Shown: positions 46,056 through 57,368, counted from the first letter of the stretch. The stretch is DNA of 64,000 bases from Solen grandis (GCA_021229015.1 CM037789.1:37105477-37169476); one strand, 5' to 3'. Numbers and translations are program-made. The notes: generated by a model from the letters alone, not told the origin.

Positions 46056-46625
46056 CAGTTATGAAGATCCTGAAGTGTATATAGAGGAGAGTGTACAAGA
46101 GAGTTGTGAAAAGACAGACATCAGAAAGGAGCCAGGACAGGGAAAGAGCGACAAGGGCATCAAAAGCGTCTATGAACGCTCTGAACTCGAACAAAATCGT
46201 ACAGTTCGTAAGAGCCTACCTGGTCCGCGCAAGAACGTTGAGAAAGATAATGTAGAAAGAAGACAGACAGACATTAGAGCCAAGAAGAGAAGTGTCTCCG
46301 AGACGTATCCAGATCTTCAGCTCAGTGATTCGGACACAGAAGATGAAGAGATCAGAGCGGAGGACCTTGATACAGAAAGTGTATCCACGACGCTGGCTAA
46401 CATGTCTTCTCAGGTTCATGTAAAATCGCCGAGTGGATCTCGGAAGACCAATAGGAATGTGAGTGTCATGTTTAACCGTGAATATTCAGGACAGAAGAAG
46501 AAGCAGAGACTTGTTGTTTCTGAAGAAAAAGAAATAGTGTACGAATCAGCAGTAACCTGCCCTGCGAAACATGGGCATTTATATATAGCTCTGGACACAA
46601 GATGTAGTAATATGAATACAAGCGA
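46006..46625 (+). pseudogene. Frame-shifted continuation of the zinc-finger ORF
   Basis: The overlapping frame encodes a polar, Lys/Glu-rich segment (TVIFDSYEDPEVYIEESVQE, later LQLSDSDTEDEEIRAEDLD). The acidic SDSDTEDEE patch and basic runs (KRRTRK, KKKQR) fit a nuclear or chromatin protein. The shift from the previous frame lies around 46030-46050. The open frame nominally runs to 47049, but beyond about 46625 it reads through a non-coding foldback repeat. Confidence 0.4.
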
Positions 46626-46627
46626 AA

Positions 46628-47033
46628 TGACGAAAAGACGAAATATTGATTTTTCGTGTTGCGGGGCGAGATTTCGCAGCGAAATGCAAAATATTGGATT
46701 CTCGCCTGGCGGGTTGGCGGGGCTCCAAGCGAAAAGTCAAAAAGACGAAATATTGATTTCTTCGTGTGGCGGGGCGAGATTTCGCCGCGAAATGTCGAAA
46801 TCTAGGGGCGAGATTTCGGGGCGAAATGACGAAAACACGAAAAGTCGAAATTTCGGGGCGAGATTTCGGGGCGAAAAGTCGAAATATTATGTTTCGCGTG
46901 GTGGGGCGAGATTTCGTGTTTTCGCTGCGAAATCTCGTGTTTTCGACTTTTCACCCCGAAATCTCGCCCCGAGATTTCGACATTTCGCTGCGAAATCTCG
47001 CCCCGAAACCCGCCACACGAAATGGCAGAAATC
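46628..47033. repeat. GC-rich foldback of GCGAAATCTCG units
   Basis: Dozens of CGAGATTTCGGGGCGAAAT-type words in direct and inverted order. Arms at 46763-46800 (CGTGTGGCGGGGCGAGATTT) and 46977-47019 are inverted copies. Strikingly GC-rich against the AT-rich surroundings and palindromic throughout. All frames stay open, which explains the long apparent ORFs on both strands. Confidence 0.85.
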
Positions 47034-47119
47034 AGCCACCATAGGTTAACATAAGGAACTTGAAATATAAGCACTTGATTTATTTTACTTATTTTGTAAT
47101 GTAGAGAGCATAGACTTGA

Positions 47120-47366
47120 CTATTTGAGTTTACCGTCGCCTTGACAGTATTTCAGTCATATAGCGACGTCCAGCTAATTACAGGTGGAGGAAGACCCCCG
47201 AATGCACGGAGACATCCGGGTAGAGCCATCGACCTACCGCAAGCCAGCTGGAAGGCTTCCTCGCATGAAAATCCGAATGACCCTGCCGGGATTCGAACCC
47301 ACGCGGTGAGGGGCTGAGTGAGTGTTAAAGTCAGCGACTTTACCCTCTTTGTCCCGAAGGCCCCGG
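47120..47366 (-). mobile_element. tRNA-derived SINE (family A), copy 5
   Basis: Minus strand: TTACCGTCGCCTTGACAGTA tail side, GGGATTCGAACCCACGCGGT B-box, head CCGGGGCCTTCGGGACA. Lies 90 bases after the GC-rich foldback. Confidence 0.88.
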
Positions 47367-48084
47367 AGAGTATAGATACACATTTTAGATTTTTATGCCT
47401 TATTATTATTATATTATCATAAAGAATAACAAAACTTGCAACAATAACAGCAAAACGCTAATTGATTCGTGTTTTCTTGAGTGGAATTCAAAAAGGAAAG
47501 CAAATGGCATCTTTCTTCTTTTCTCATTTTTGATACTGAAAAAAAAAATGATGATATGCTATACTTGACCTCTCCTGGAGACAAGAAATCCAGGTATATC
47601 CATATAAAGCACTGTGGCAGACTAGTATTGACTTAAGAAGCAGACGACAGTTCTGTATTGCATACGAAATCTGGCAGTCACGTTGGAAACGCTCATCTGT
47701 TATGTGTATTTTCTAAATATTTAAAGCAGACCAACATTGTTTCTTCTTCTTCAACAATTCAGGTAAGGCATTTGATTTTATATTAAAACTTGTTAAATAC
47801 GACGATTTAATTTTTTAATTGATTTTGCTTTGTTATAAGGTTTGCAAATTTAGTAAAAGAACTGTATATGCTTAAAGAGCTTTCGGTTTAAACCTATCCC
47901 TTGTTTCTATTAATATTTTGTAATATTTGATGTATGTATTATATGGGAATAAAAATGTTTAAACTAATATTTGAGATGGAGTGAGTTAAAACCACTGTAT
48001 AGTTCGATTATGGAAAAATCAAAATCGCGGTACATAAATTCATATACAGTTAAACCTGTATTAGTGGCCGCTTCTATTTCTTTT

Positions 48085-49250
48085 TCTTTTATATTCTATA
48101 TTTCAAAAGTATTTAGGTGATAATAAGCGTCTATACTGTGCATTTGTGGATTTTAAACGCGCCTTTGATAGTGTAAACAGAAATGATAAATTTATGGTTA
48201 AAACTTTATGGAAAGGGTCTAAATGGTAAAATGCACAGTACATGTACAGCCATGTACAGTAAGGTTAAGTCTTTTGTTTGAAAATTTAACAATTATTCAG
48301 AGTTTTTCGAGAATGACATTGGAGTATTGCAAGGGGAGATAATGTCACCAAAATTTTTAGAATTGTTTATTAAAGATATGGAGTTATTGTTACTAGATCC
48401 AACAATTCGGTGATGTTAAGGTCAGAGACCACTAAATAGTTTTCCATAGACCTACATTATAAGGTCTATGCTTATAGCTACTTCCCTATATCTTGTTGAG
48501 CATTAAGCTACCCCTGATATAAAAGTTCCATCCAAGTGCTTTCTAAAATCAAAGTAGGACATGACCACCGAAATTTTGAGCTACAGACTGCCAAACATGG
48601 TAACCCCCATGTAGGGCCTAAATTTCCTTCCAAATGTCCAAAAAAAACAAAAACAAAAAAAACAACAAAAAAACAACAACAACAAAAAACATTCTCAATT
48701 TGCACTCACAAAATCACACAATGTCAGATAAGCAGATAATTTGTGTTTTTTAGTGTTGAGAATATTCTAATTTTGAAAATTAAACAATACTTTTATTTTT
48801 TATCTTATTAATAACCAATCAGAAAATCCTATTATGTAAACATTAGCCACGGATGTAATTTTTTGATTGACCAATGGGAAGCCCCGACCGATTTAGTAGT
48901 CTGTGACCTAAATATGCTTATAGTTTTATGTTTTGCTGATGATTTAGTAAATTTTAGGAAAACACAAGAAGAGTTACAACATAATATGGATAAATTACAT
49001 AAATATTGTCGTACATGAGATTTGGAAGTTAGTAGTAGTTAAACTAAAGTAATTTTTTTAGAAAGCGAGGTCCTCTACATCAGGATGAGATGTGCCATTC
49101 CAAAGATAGCCCCCGTCGAATCAGTAAATAATTTTAACTAGCTGGGTACACATTTCAGCTCTACAGGGAGTTTCAATTTAAATCAGGAATTTCATGTGGG
49201 GAAAGCATTAAAAGCATCGAACACGCTTTTAGCATACCAATGACTTAAAT
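48085..49250 (+). pseudogene. Second LINE reverse-transcriptase remnant, interrupted
   Basis: LYCAFVDFKRAFDSVNR (RT block A-type motif, about 48140-48185) and GVLQGEIMSPKFLELFIKDM (block B/C, about 48325-48385) come before an insertion. LIVLCFADDLVNF (the catalytic ADD motif, about 48917-48955) and NTLLAYQ-like thumb sequence follow. In-frame stops and shifts throughout. The family is RTE/CR1-like by motif wording only. Confidence 0.78.
48420..48908. mobile_element. Harbinger/PIF-like MITE inserted in the LINE
   Basis: Terminal repeats GGTCAGAGACCACTAAATAG and, inverted, GGTCACAGACTACTAAATCG (17 of 20), with TAA on each side (48417-48419, 48909-48911), the three-base TWA target typical of PIF/Harbinger. 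No transposase; the interior has a (CAAAAA)n stretch. It splits the RT between its QG and ADD motifs. Confidence 0.78.
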
Positions 49251-49594
49251 TTAAAGAGAAGTACTATGTTACAGCTTTTTGATTCTTTTGAATCTTTTAT
49301 ATCAGCAGATTGAACAGTATTGTGAAATCATCAATTTTCGTAGGACACTAATTTTCGTCGATTTCGTGTGGGGCTTTAGCCACGAATATTAATCCCCACG
49401 AAAACTTGTCTTTTATATAGACCTCACGTTTTCTAGAACATATATCGAAAAATAAATGTACCCGCGAAATTTCCTTAGGTATATAATCAACGAAATTTAA
49501 TGTCAACGATAATTAATGATTTTACAGCATGATCCAAATAAGCTCTCTTATTGTTAGTGGAAGGAAACTTTTATTCTTCCATCGTCAACATCGC

Positions 49595-50085
49595 CGTCAT
49601 CATCATCATCATCATCATCATGAAATCTAATACTAATTATTTACAGTATTTATTTTATTTACTGAAAAGGAGAAACGGACCGAAAATCATAACTACAATA
49701 ATGACCTAATCATCTGTTATTTTCGTTAAACATATCAAAAATAGCCCGACAGAGAAAAACAACAACAGCTGCAACAACAACAACAACAACAACAACAACC
49801 GCAATAACAACAAACAAAGAGACATACAATCGAACAGACGGATGTACAGACGGAGAACAAAAATATAATCTCTTCAAGTATTATATAATTAATCATTAAT
49901 AACAACAAACAAAGAGACGGACAATCGAACAGACGGATGTACCGACGGAGAACAAAAATATAATCTCTTCAAGTATTATATAATTAATCATTAATAACAA
50001 CAAACAAAGAGACGGACAATCGAACAGACGGATGTACCGACGGAGTACAAAAATATAATCTCTTCAAGTATTATATAATCAGTCA
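49595..50085. repeat. (ATC)n, (AAC)n and a 95-bp tandem repeat (3 copies)
   Basis: (CAT)n at about 49597-49620, (AAC)n at about 49773-49799, then three near-identical 95-base units beginning at 49805, 49900 and 49995 (each with AAAGAGACGGACAATCGAAC and CTCTTCAAGTATTATATAAT). Units differ by only a few substitutions. Confidence 0.92.
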
Positions 50086-50089
50086 TGCT

Positions 50090-51171
50090 TACCGTAATCA
50101 GTTTTAAATGTCAGTTATTTTTATGATAAACGATGATAGGCCTTGTAATTATAAATGGATGACGGAAATAATTTTCATTTTATTGCTTTTTTAACATTTT
50201 GCTAATTACAAAGAAATAAGAATATCTGGGAGTTAATGAGTCTTTAAATGCCAAGAATCATTTTAATCAGGTATGTTCTTTCAACGTTTGTAACATAGGC
50301 ATGGTTTTAAGACCAGGCTCGAAATCCGCCAACAATACTAGCGCTAAGAAATACTTAGATGCTTAACTAGGTAGATACACATTCCACCATTGCTATTTTA
50401 TGAAATTTTAAGTACACGAAAAAGTTGAAACGCATTATTACCTTAATAACTGATAATGATAGATAAGAAATGAAACATTTGGGTATATTTATTAGAGAAA
50501 CGAGAATTATGAAATTCGTCTTAAAGTATTTATATTTTACTTAGCGCTAAGAATTGTTGTTGGAATTCGACCCTGGTCACAGCAGATCAAGTATTATTCT
50601 CGTTACCAAAGCAAACTTTCCAGAACTTGCATATTAATGTACATAGTTGACCTTATTAACTCCACGTTTTTGTTCCCTAGACGACGTCGTTTAATTTGTA
50701 CATGTATAGTTAATAAACATGGATTTATAACCCTAGAGGCTCACTATTACCAGATTCATCGACTACGTCGATAGATAGAAAATTTAATCCCATATTCCAT
50801 TTGATAATTATAACACACGATTCCATATCATGATTAATCAATTGCAATTATTTACAAGTTCAGCGTTCGAGAGAGTTAAAAGGGATATTGTACCGCTACG
50901 TTTTGATCGGAATATCGTCAGACGAATTATTGACGGCACGTTTATTATGAGTGAATGAATATATTCAGCAGATAAGTTTAGATTTATTAAAAAAAATAAA
51001 ATAATAAAAAGCCCATTTTAAAACTGCCCTCACAACACATACAACTTATAAAACAACTACATTTAATTAATTAATTCTTATAAACGCACCGTGTATCAAG
51101 ATGTATTTTGCCGAATAATCATGAAAAATTATTATGACTATACTGTGTCACCTTAAAATCCATTTGAATTT

Positions 51172-51205
<34 letters not shown>

Positions 51206-51310
51206 TCGTGTGCAATGTGTTGTATACATACAAAATATATCGTAGAAAAATAAGCACCCGGTCCAGTTTGCCTACAAATATGGCCCAGGTCCTTACATCA
51301 CACACACTTA
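50090..51310. other. No gene recognised
   Basis: AT-rich. An (AAGT)n microsatellite lies at 51173-51205. No coding or RNA signal noticed. Confidence 0.4.
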
Positions 51311-51319
51311 CGCACTTAA

Positions 51320-51352
51320 GAGGCCTCCGTGACTGAGAGACTAAGTCGCCTA
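51320..51352 (+). mobile_element. Possible SINE family A head fragment
   Basis: GGCCTCCGTGACTGAGAGAC then TAAGTCGCCTACTT resembles the first 35 bases of the family A head. The remainder is replaced by promoter-like sequence. Confidence 0.35.
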
Positions 51353-51385
51353 CTTAACATCGCCGCTGTAGGCAATGTGTCTACA

Positions 51386-51474
51386 CCGGAAGTGACGTCA
51401 CAGTCTCTATTTATAGATTGCGCTATACCCCGAGCCCCCTCCAACCTCCACCAGCCAGCCACATTCGGCTTGCG
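51386..51474 (+). promoter_or_regulatory. Candidate ETS/CRE promoter with first exon and 5' splice site
   Basis: CCGGAAGTGACGTCA (51386-51400) combines an ETS site with a full CRE, a composite known from housekeeping-type promoters. TATTTATA follows at 51408-51415, then a GC-richer stretch ending TTGCG and GTAAGTCG (donor at 51475). This is what a short non-coding first exon looks like. The nearest plus-strand gene with a 5' splice acceptor is the GPCR at 61146. Confidence 0.45.
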
Positions 51475-51652
51475 GTAAGTCGGAATTGTTGCAATTTACT
51501 TATAAATTGCCAACAAAAGTAGAAGCTTGTAAAAAATTAATCATTTCTAATTAATCATTGTAAACAAGAAAGATTAACACAAAAATTGTTTTAACGGACG
51601 GCTTATTATAAGCATATTTCTTCTCTCCTTTTCTCTATCTATCTTTCTCTTG

Positions 51653-51665
51653 CCCCCCCCCCCCC

Positions 51666-51709
<44 letters not shown>

Positions 51710-51954
51710 CTCTAGCCGGATTTGATAGCCAGAAGGGAGGCATGATGACAGCGCCCCCAAGCAATTGCACTATGGAGGAAAAACTGAAATTTGAATGGGA
51801 ATAAGCGTTTTTATCTTTACAACACACACTGTTTAGTCCAACATATTTCGGTTTTCGGGATATTTGTAGTGTTTTTTATTGGATATTAGACACACAAAAC
51901 ATACATAACCGGCAGTAGACTTAATGACTTTGAATATATAACATAAGTAAACGT

Positions 51955-51985
<31 letters not shown>
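51653..51985. repeat. Poly-C and (CT)n microsatellites
   Basis: A C run at about 51654-51666, (CT)n at about 51670-51706, and a second (CT)n at about 51956-51982. Confidence 0.95.
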
Positions 51986-52689
51986 GTCTCCCTCTCTCTA
52001 AATATGCTAAATACTGCCCAGAAAATTAGCAGTACGACAAGGAGACAATGTTAATTTAATTAGCGTGACTGTGATCGATTCATGTAACTTATACAAGTGC
52101 TTTAGCTTTAATTCCTTTAAATTCGATGGACAAGGGATGTTCAAAAAGTACTGCGTATTGTGGTGACGCATAATTATGCAACTGATTCCCGCTGTTCAAC
52201 ATCTACTGAATGGTACCGTTTTACAGAGTTGTCGCTATTTTAGTTTGGACAGTCTTTGACCACTGTAGCAAAATGGTTTGGAAAACGAATACATGCCGAA
52301 GAAATTCTGTCATAACTATAACAAACATTATCTGTATACTCAAATAGAAGCAATTTGCCCAGAGTTTGGGAGTTTGGCATATATAATGATCATGCTAGGA
52401 TTTGTCATATCCCTTCAGCCGAAAAAAAATCGCTTAACACAGTGCTTCAGCTTGTCATGACTATCTAGCCACAAGAAAAAAAAATTCTGTACAGAAAAGT
52501 TTTAATTCGTATACTAGTAATATTTTTTTATTGCCACGACAGTTTAAAACATAGTACTTCAAGTCGTATAATGTTGTAGTTTAATGTTTACCTACATTTG
52601 TAGATTGCTTAAATTGTCATCGTAACCATGTAATAACATTTACAAAATCGAGATATTGATAAAGTATCTGTTCTGTGTACACTCTGACG

Positions 52690-52962
52690 TGTTCGATCCC
52701 CGGCCGCGACATACCAAAGTCGTAAAAAATGGTACTGTTATAGTTCCCTTGTTTGACGCTCAGCATATAAGGGTAGTTGCAGGACTGGTTGGCTCGGTGT
52801 CAGGATAATGTGACTGGGTGTGATATCATGCCACATGTCTACGGCGTGTTATTGCAGTGGGGCAGCACTATATCTGCCTCAAGTAGACATCGTCTCCAAA
52901 TGACTGAAATACTGTCGGTGGGACATTAAACCCAACAAACAAACAAATAAACAAACACACTG
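52690..52962 (+). mobile_element. tRNA-derived SINE (family B), 5'-truncated
   Basis: Begins inside the B-box (GTTCGATCCCCGGCCGCG) and runs to GTGGGACATTAAACCCAACA and (CAAA)n. Flanks ACACTCTGACGT and ACACACTGACGT are a 12-base target duplication with one mismatch. Confidence 0.9.
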
Positions 52963-53122
52963 ACGTAGTATACTCGGTTAAAAAAAAGTAATTTATTTAT
53001 GTATTAGTGTAGTGATGTGTCTTTGAGATCTCGTGAAAGAAAGAAATTGATTGTGTTAAGTGTTATGAAAATGCCCCCAATCAAATCGGCCAAAGACACA
53101 ACGTATGCCAAAAATATTTTAG

Positions 53123-53275
53123 AAAATCACTGACACCCTTCAAACTAATGCTCGTTATCCAGTACGCGATATCATTACTGAAAGTATTGTTGGCATTTCA
53201 TTATCAAGAGTTCATTTCATTTTTTTAAATAGGTTTTGCAAATGTTCTTACAGGGTTTACATGCTGGTCCCTTGA
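53123..53275 (+). pseudogene. Mariner-type transposase fragment
   Basis: One frame reads TDTLQTNARYPVRDIITESI then VGISLSRVHFIF, the second helix-turn-helix layout of mariner transposases (..R.T.REI..E.GIS..S.H.IL). It is followed by weak similarity before a stop. A start-like GGGATGTTCAAAAAGTACTG at about 52133 could be the element's left end, with the family B SINE inserted between. Low-confidence reconstruction of extent; no catalytic residues are seen. Confidence 0.45.
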
Positions 53276-53369
53276 TCAAACTTCAATTTCATCGACTACT
53301 TCTTTTGGAACATTTGGCTAAGAAACTTAATAATTTTGACTCAGACATGTTTCACTTTATATTTTGTAG

Positions 53370-53373
<4 letters not shown>

Positions 53374-53405
<32 letters not shown>
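53374..53405. repeat. Poly-A tract
   Basis: About 31 A bases. It makes an artefactual polylysine ORF. Confidence 0.95.
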
Positions 53406-53407
<2 letters not shown>

Positions 53408-53975
53408 AAAGAAAAAATTTATTCATCATCGTCGGATTCCCACGGTTGACCTATTCCGTTTCACTACATAACATCATGCCGCAAATAGATAATCTATCCA
53501 TCTGCCATGGATATTCGACGATGACGATTCATATGTAATATTTTCACTTGTCTTCATTTCAACAAGGTTTCAAATATTCTAATTACTTTCATCCTCAACA
53601 CATGCTGAATACATATCAGATAACACAGCTCTATATGAATTTCCAAGTTTTGTACATAAGAAACTTCTTAATTTATCACTGTCAACTGAGTATTTGAATC
53701 AATGAATTAGATTAAAACAAAAACAGAAGGGTCAATAACTCATTTAATGTAAGTCAAAAATGCTTTATATTTGTATCGATTTCTATTTTAAATTATAACA
53801 AGGTTAGCTTTGGAAAAAGCTAGTAGACGGCTCGATTGTTATTTAATTGTACAGTTGAGGAGTACTTGTAGTTGGTGTGTGCTTGATTTTTTCATTCAAT
53901 ATGATTCTGTAAAATATTTATCATAATGCTATGATACACGAAAACATCAAAACTCGTCTCTAAAATAAATAAATT

Positions 53976-54063
53976 TGATATTGTTGTCGTTTTGGAATAT
54001 ATAGTCGCTACGACAATATTTCAGTCAAATAGTGACGTCCAGATAATTTCAGGTAGAGGAAAC
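53976..54063 (-). mobile_element. SINE family A, 3' fragment
   Basis: TTGTTGTCGTTTTGGAATAT then TAGTCGCTACGACAATATTT and AGTGACGTCCAGATAATTTC; only the tail half of the family survives. Confidence 0.75.
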
Positions 54064-54069
54064 TCGAAT

Positions 54070-55390
54070 CGGTAGAACTTCGATATTTATGCTTATCCAA
54101 AGGATAAAATATGAAAAAAAGCGTTGAAAAAAAAAAATAAGAAAATTGAAAATGTTCTGAGCAGAATTCGAACTAACGCCCTTATTTTTATCTGCTGTAC
54201 ATTTAGAAGAACTAATGTTGTTAGCGTGAGTCTCAGTTATTGCGAGAAAATGATGTAATATCAATTTCGATGCTCTACTGGTACTTTCTTCTTTTTGAAT
54301 CGGACATCTATATTTATAGATTAACTTTTTTCTACGCAGAGAAATAGTTCAAAATTTTGTTTTGTCTTATCACTAAATAGTGATACTTTTCATGTTTATT
54401 TCAGTACGATTACGATATGGAAGACGAAAATGAATTAAAATGCTGGACGCTGGAGATGTTTAATAAACTGTAATGAAAAAAGAATGTACGCGAGCGAAAA
54501 AAAAAAAAAAAAAACGCACCTCAGTCGGAGATATTTTGGTTTTAGATGGTCCCTATAAATGACGTTATATATAATACCTAAAGGAGTAAAATAAAATCCA
54601 TTATTTTTTCTCATTCATTTTCTGGCAAGATATTATTTCTTAATGCATGATAAAAGAATGCTTTGTATCGAATTATTTCATCGCTGATATAATTTTAGGC
54701 ACAAATTTTGTCTTTTTTTCCTGTAATGCAATATATTATCTTTTTTATTTTTATTACTATACATTTATAGTCATAATGCATGCAATACTTTTAACTTGTC
54801 ATATACTATGTATGCATGACCTGTAAAAGGCGAGAACTCACATAGGCAAATCCATATTTAGCCTGTTGTTCAATCCTATTTATCTTGAATAAAATATGTA
54901 TTAAACTAAAGACGTTCGCACCTATTGGTTTTTTTTTGTACTGGCTCCGTACTTCGTGGAAGTGATTTCAGCATAATTACAATAGAACTAAATCGAATAT
55001 CTACATTTCTAGTAGGTAACTGATAATACAAAAAGTTCAAATAATAACGTGGTGTAATCTGTTTTACAACCTGTGTTCCCATAGTCAAAAGTTGTTATTA
55101 TTGTTAGCAGAAAAAGTGTAAGTACGATAACGGAAAGTAAGTGTATACTTGATTTTGCATTGTGCCGTAATATAAACCACTACGAACGTGACCTACTCCG
55201 TAGATGAATCATAAAAAAGTTAAAACTGAATTTAAAATAACGGAAAGCATAATAGCATATGTCATAATCATTATCATTGTCAATTTTAAGAAAGGACGAG
55301 TGACATACTTCTATCTATACATTTTTTTTTCATTTACAAAATTACGTCATGTAAAGACAGACACGGAGAAATGCATAACCCTGTTCAACA
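54070..55390. other. No gene recognised
   Basis: AT-rich with poly-A runs (about 54129, 54500). Short ORFs only. Confidence 0.35.
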
Positions 55391-55394
55391 ATTA

Positions 55395-55805
55395 AAAGCC
55401 GAACCAGGAACCGTACCGGCTCCATCGTTTGAAGGATCAAAATTATTTTAGCAACACGATATGTGGTGACCATTTGTGCCCAGTGTTAAGGAATTCTGAC
55501 TTATGGTTTCATTGGAAAGGATTTTTTAAATAAAAAGTATGTAAGGAAACTAGCGGATCCTATAGGGGCCCCATTTTTTAAGGGATCCACTTTGTTATAC
55601 CAATTAGGATAGAGGATTTTGGGTAACCTTTTGTGCCAATTGAAAATAAATTAGTTGCACAGAGGATTTTTAAAATTTCTACATAGGGTATATAAGGAAC
55701 TAGCTGGTCCCCACCTCCTAGGGGCCTTATCTTTCAATGGGTTATCCTCACGCAGGGTGACCACAATAGCTCATCTTGAGCACGTCGTGCTCTGGTGAGC
55801 TGAAA
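55395..55805 (+). mobile_element. CTCACC-type element, diverged copy
   Basis: Ends in CACAATAGCTCATCTTGAGC, ACGTCGTGCTCTGGTGAGCT, the same 3' hairpin architecture as 27039-28993. The body has two related halves (GATAGAGGATTTTGGGTAAC / TTGCACAGAGGATTTTTAAA; CTAGCGGATCC / CTAGCTGGTCC) about 120 bases apart. Confidence 0.6.
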
Positions 55806-56044
55806 ATATTACCCTGCTGGACATGCTGGTTTTCAGTTTTGAAAAGGTTTGTCCTTCGATAAAGTATCCACTGTTCATAAATTCTTTTTTTTTCTTATAG
55901 AGGGATAACACATTGACCTGATATGGCACAATTTGTAAGCCTCAGCGATCAAGTTCATATTTTTTTTAATTATTATTGGCGTCCAAGCATAAATTCCTTT
56001 ACATATTATCGATTGCGCGTCCCTTGTTCCCGGAGTAGCAATAT

Positions 56045-56132
56045 CACGTGACCGTGACGTCATTTAAGGCATCAAAACCAAGACAAACCTATTAACATTT
56101 GTTTCCTCTTGAAAATAGAAAATCAGTCACCT
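56045..56132 (+). promoter_or_regulatory. Candidate E-box/CRE promoter with first exon and 5' splice site
   Basis: CACGTG (56045-56050) and TGACGTCA (56055-56062) stand close together. TTTAAGG follows, and 70 bases later CCT then GTAAGTAT forms a strong donor (56133). Could be an alternative first exon of the downstream GPCR. Purely sequence-pattern evidence. Confidence 0.35.
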
Positions 56133-56139
56133 GTAAGTA

Positions 56140-57090
56140 TTTCATTTCTTCATCGATTTAGAAAAAAAAAGCTTGAAACTGTAATCCGATGATATAAAAA
56201 TTCCAAGGTTTCAGGTAATGCTGTTAAAAACGGCTCAGCTGCTGAAGGAGATCATATATTGCGTGGAAAGCTTGTATTTTTCTCCTTAGACTGACACATG
56301 ATCTATAGAAATCGATAAAGGAATGAAATTTTTACGGGTATTTTTATTAAGGTTTATGCCCTGTAATTCACTTCCGGTTTAGGTATATGCCCCATAATAA
56401 CCATCCAAGCCATGCATATAACTTCACAATATAAGTTTTTAAAATGTCAAACCATGGAAATCTTAAAGGCAAACAGACATGTTATGACATATGACAGAAA
56501 TTCTTTTATTACCTCCCCTTTATAATTTTGTTGTCATGAGTTATTTCCCCTGAAAACTGCAAAAAAAAATGATTTTCTCCATTTTCCTACGGTAAAGTTT
56601 AGGTGTGTTCATGAAATTTGAATCAGAATAATATAATGCATCTTTCTACCTTGAGTTTTCCTCGATAATCAAATTTAACTTTTCATATTCACAGAAATTG
56701 TATATTTCCCATTTACTTCAATGTTAACTTAAATACAGATTATCTCCCCTACATATAGTAAAACCTGCAAAAACTCTCGGTGAAACATTTTTATTTTTGA
56801 ATGTCTTCAAAGTGACACAGTGTCATAGAAATATTTCTATCCAGTGGCAAGATTTGGAATAAGGGTATTATGGGGGTTATACCTTAATTTCAAGCGGAGC
56901 CAATGCTGTTTTAAATGACGTCACGTTCATGAAATATTTACTGCATTATGAAACACACTGTATTCTTTGACGTGAGGTCTTGATACGGAGGATGTATGGT
57001 GAGCATAAGACTAATTTTGATGCAAAGCATCAAAGAAGCCGCGAAATGTTTTTGAAGCACGACTTAAATAAAGAAAACCTATTTCAGAAT
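56140..57090. other. No gene recognised
   Basis: If the GPCR uses an upstream first exon this is intron. Nothing conserved was noticed. Confidence 0.35.
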
Positions 57091-57093
57091 AAA

Positions 57094-57194
57094 TATAGGT
57101 TTGTTCATAGTTGCCTTCAACTACACCGACATAGTCACGATGGCGCCCTTGTGACTATGTCGTGCTGTTAAAGGCAACTATGAACTAACCTATA
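57094..57194. repeat. 101-base near-perfect hairpin
   Basis: Arms of about 44 bases (TATAGGTTTGTTCATAGTTG ... GACATAGTCAC and its inverse) with about five mismatches or bulges surround a 12-base loop GATGGCGCCCTT. The ends read TATAGGTT and AACCTATA, so TA flanks could be target duplications of a mariner-type mini-element. Confidence 0.8.
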
Positions 57195-57368
57195 CATAGC
57201 AGGTCTAGTATTTCCAAGGTGTCTGGCACGAAAGTTGACTCATATTTATATATAATTATAGTGATATACGAGTCGCCTTTCGTGCAAAACCCATTTTTAT
57301 AAATATCCTGAGCTGTAGGTCGTTTGTTTCAGATACTTCTAAAATGTGTTCTATATGTCCATGAAAAT

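Noticed and set aside
46628..47049. C-terminal half of the long ORF starting at 46006, and the opposite-strand ORFs
   Set aside because: This part is the GC-rich foldback; openness in several frames comes from lack of stop words in the unit.
53236..53538. 100-codon ORF with polylysine
   Set aside because: The polylysine is a poly-A tract; the upstream part is a decayed mariner fragment in another frame.
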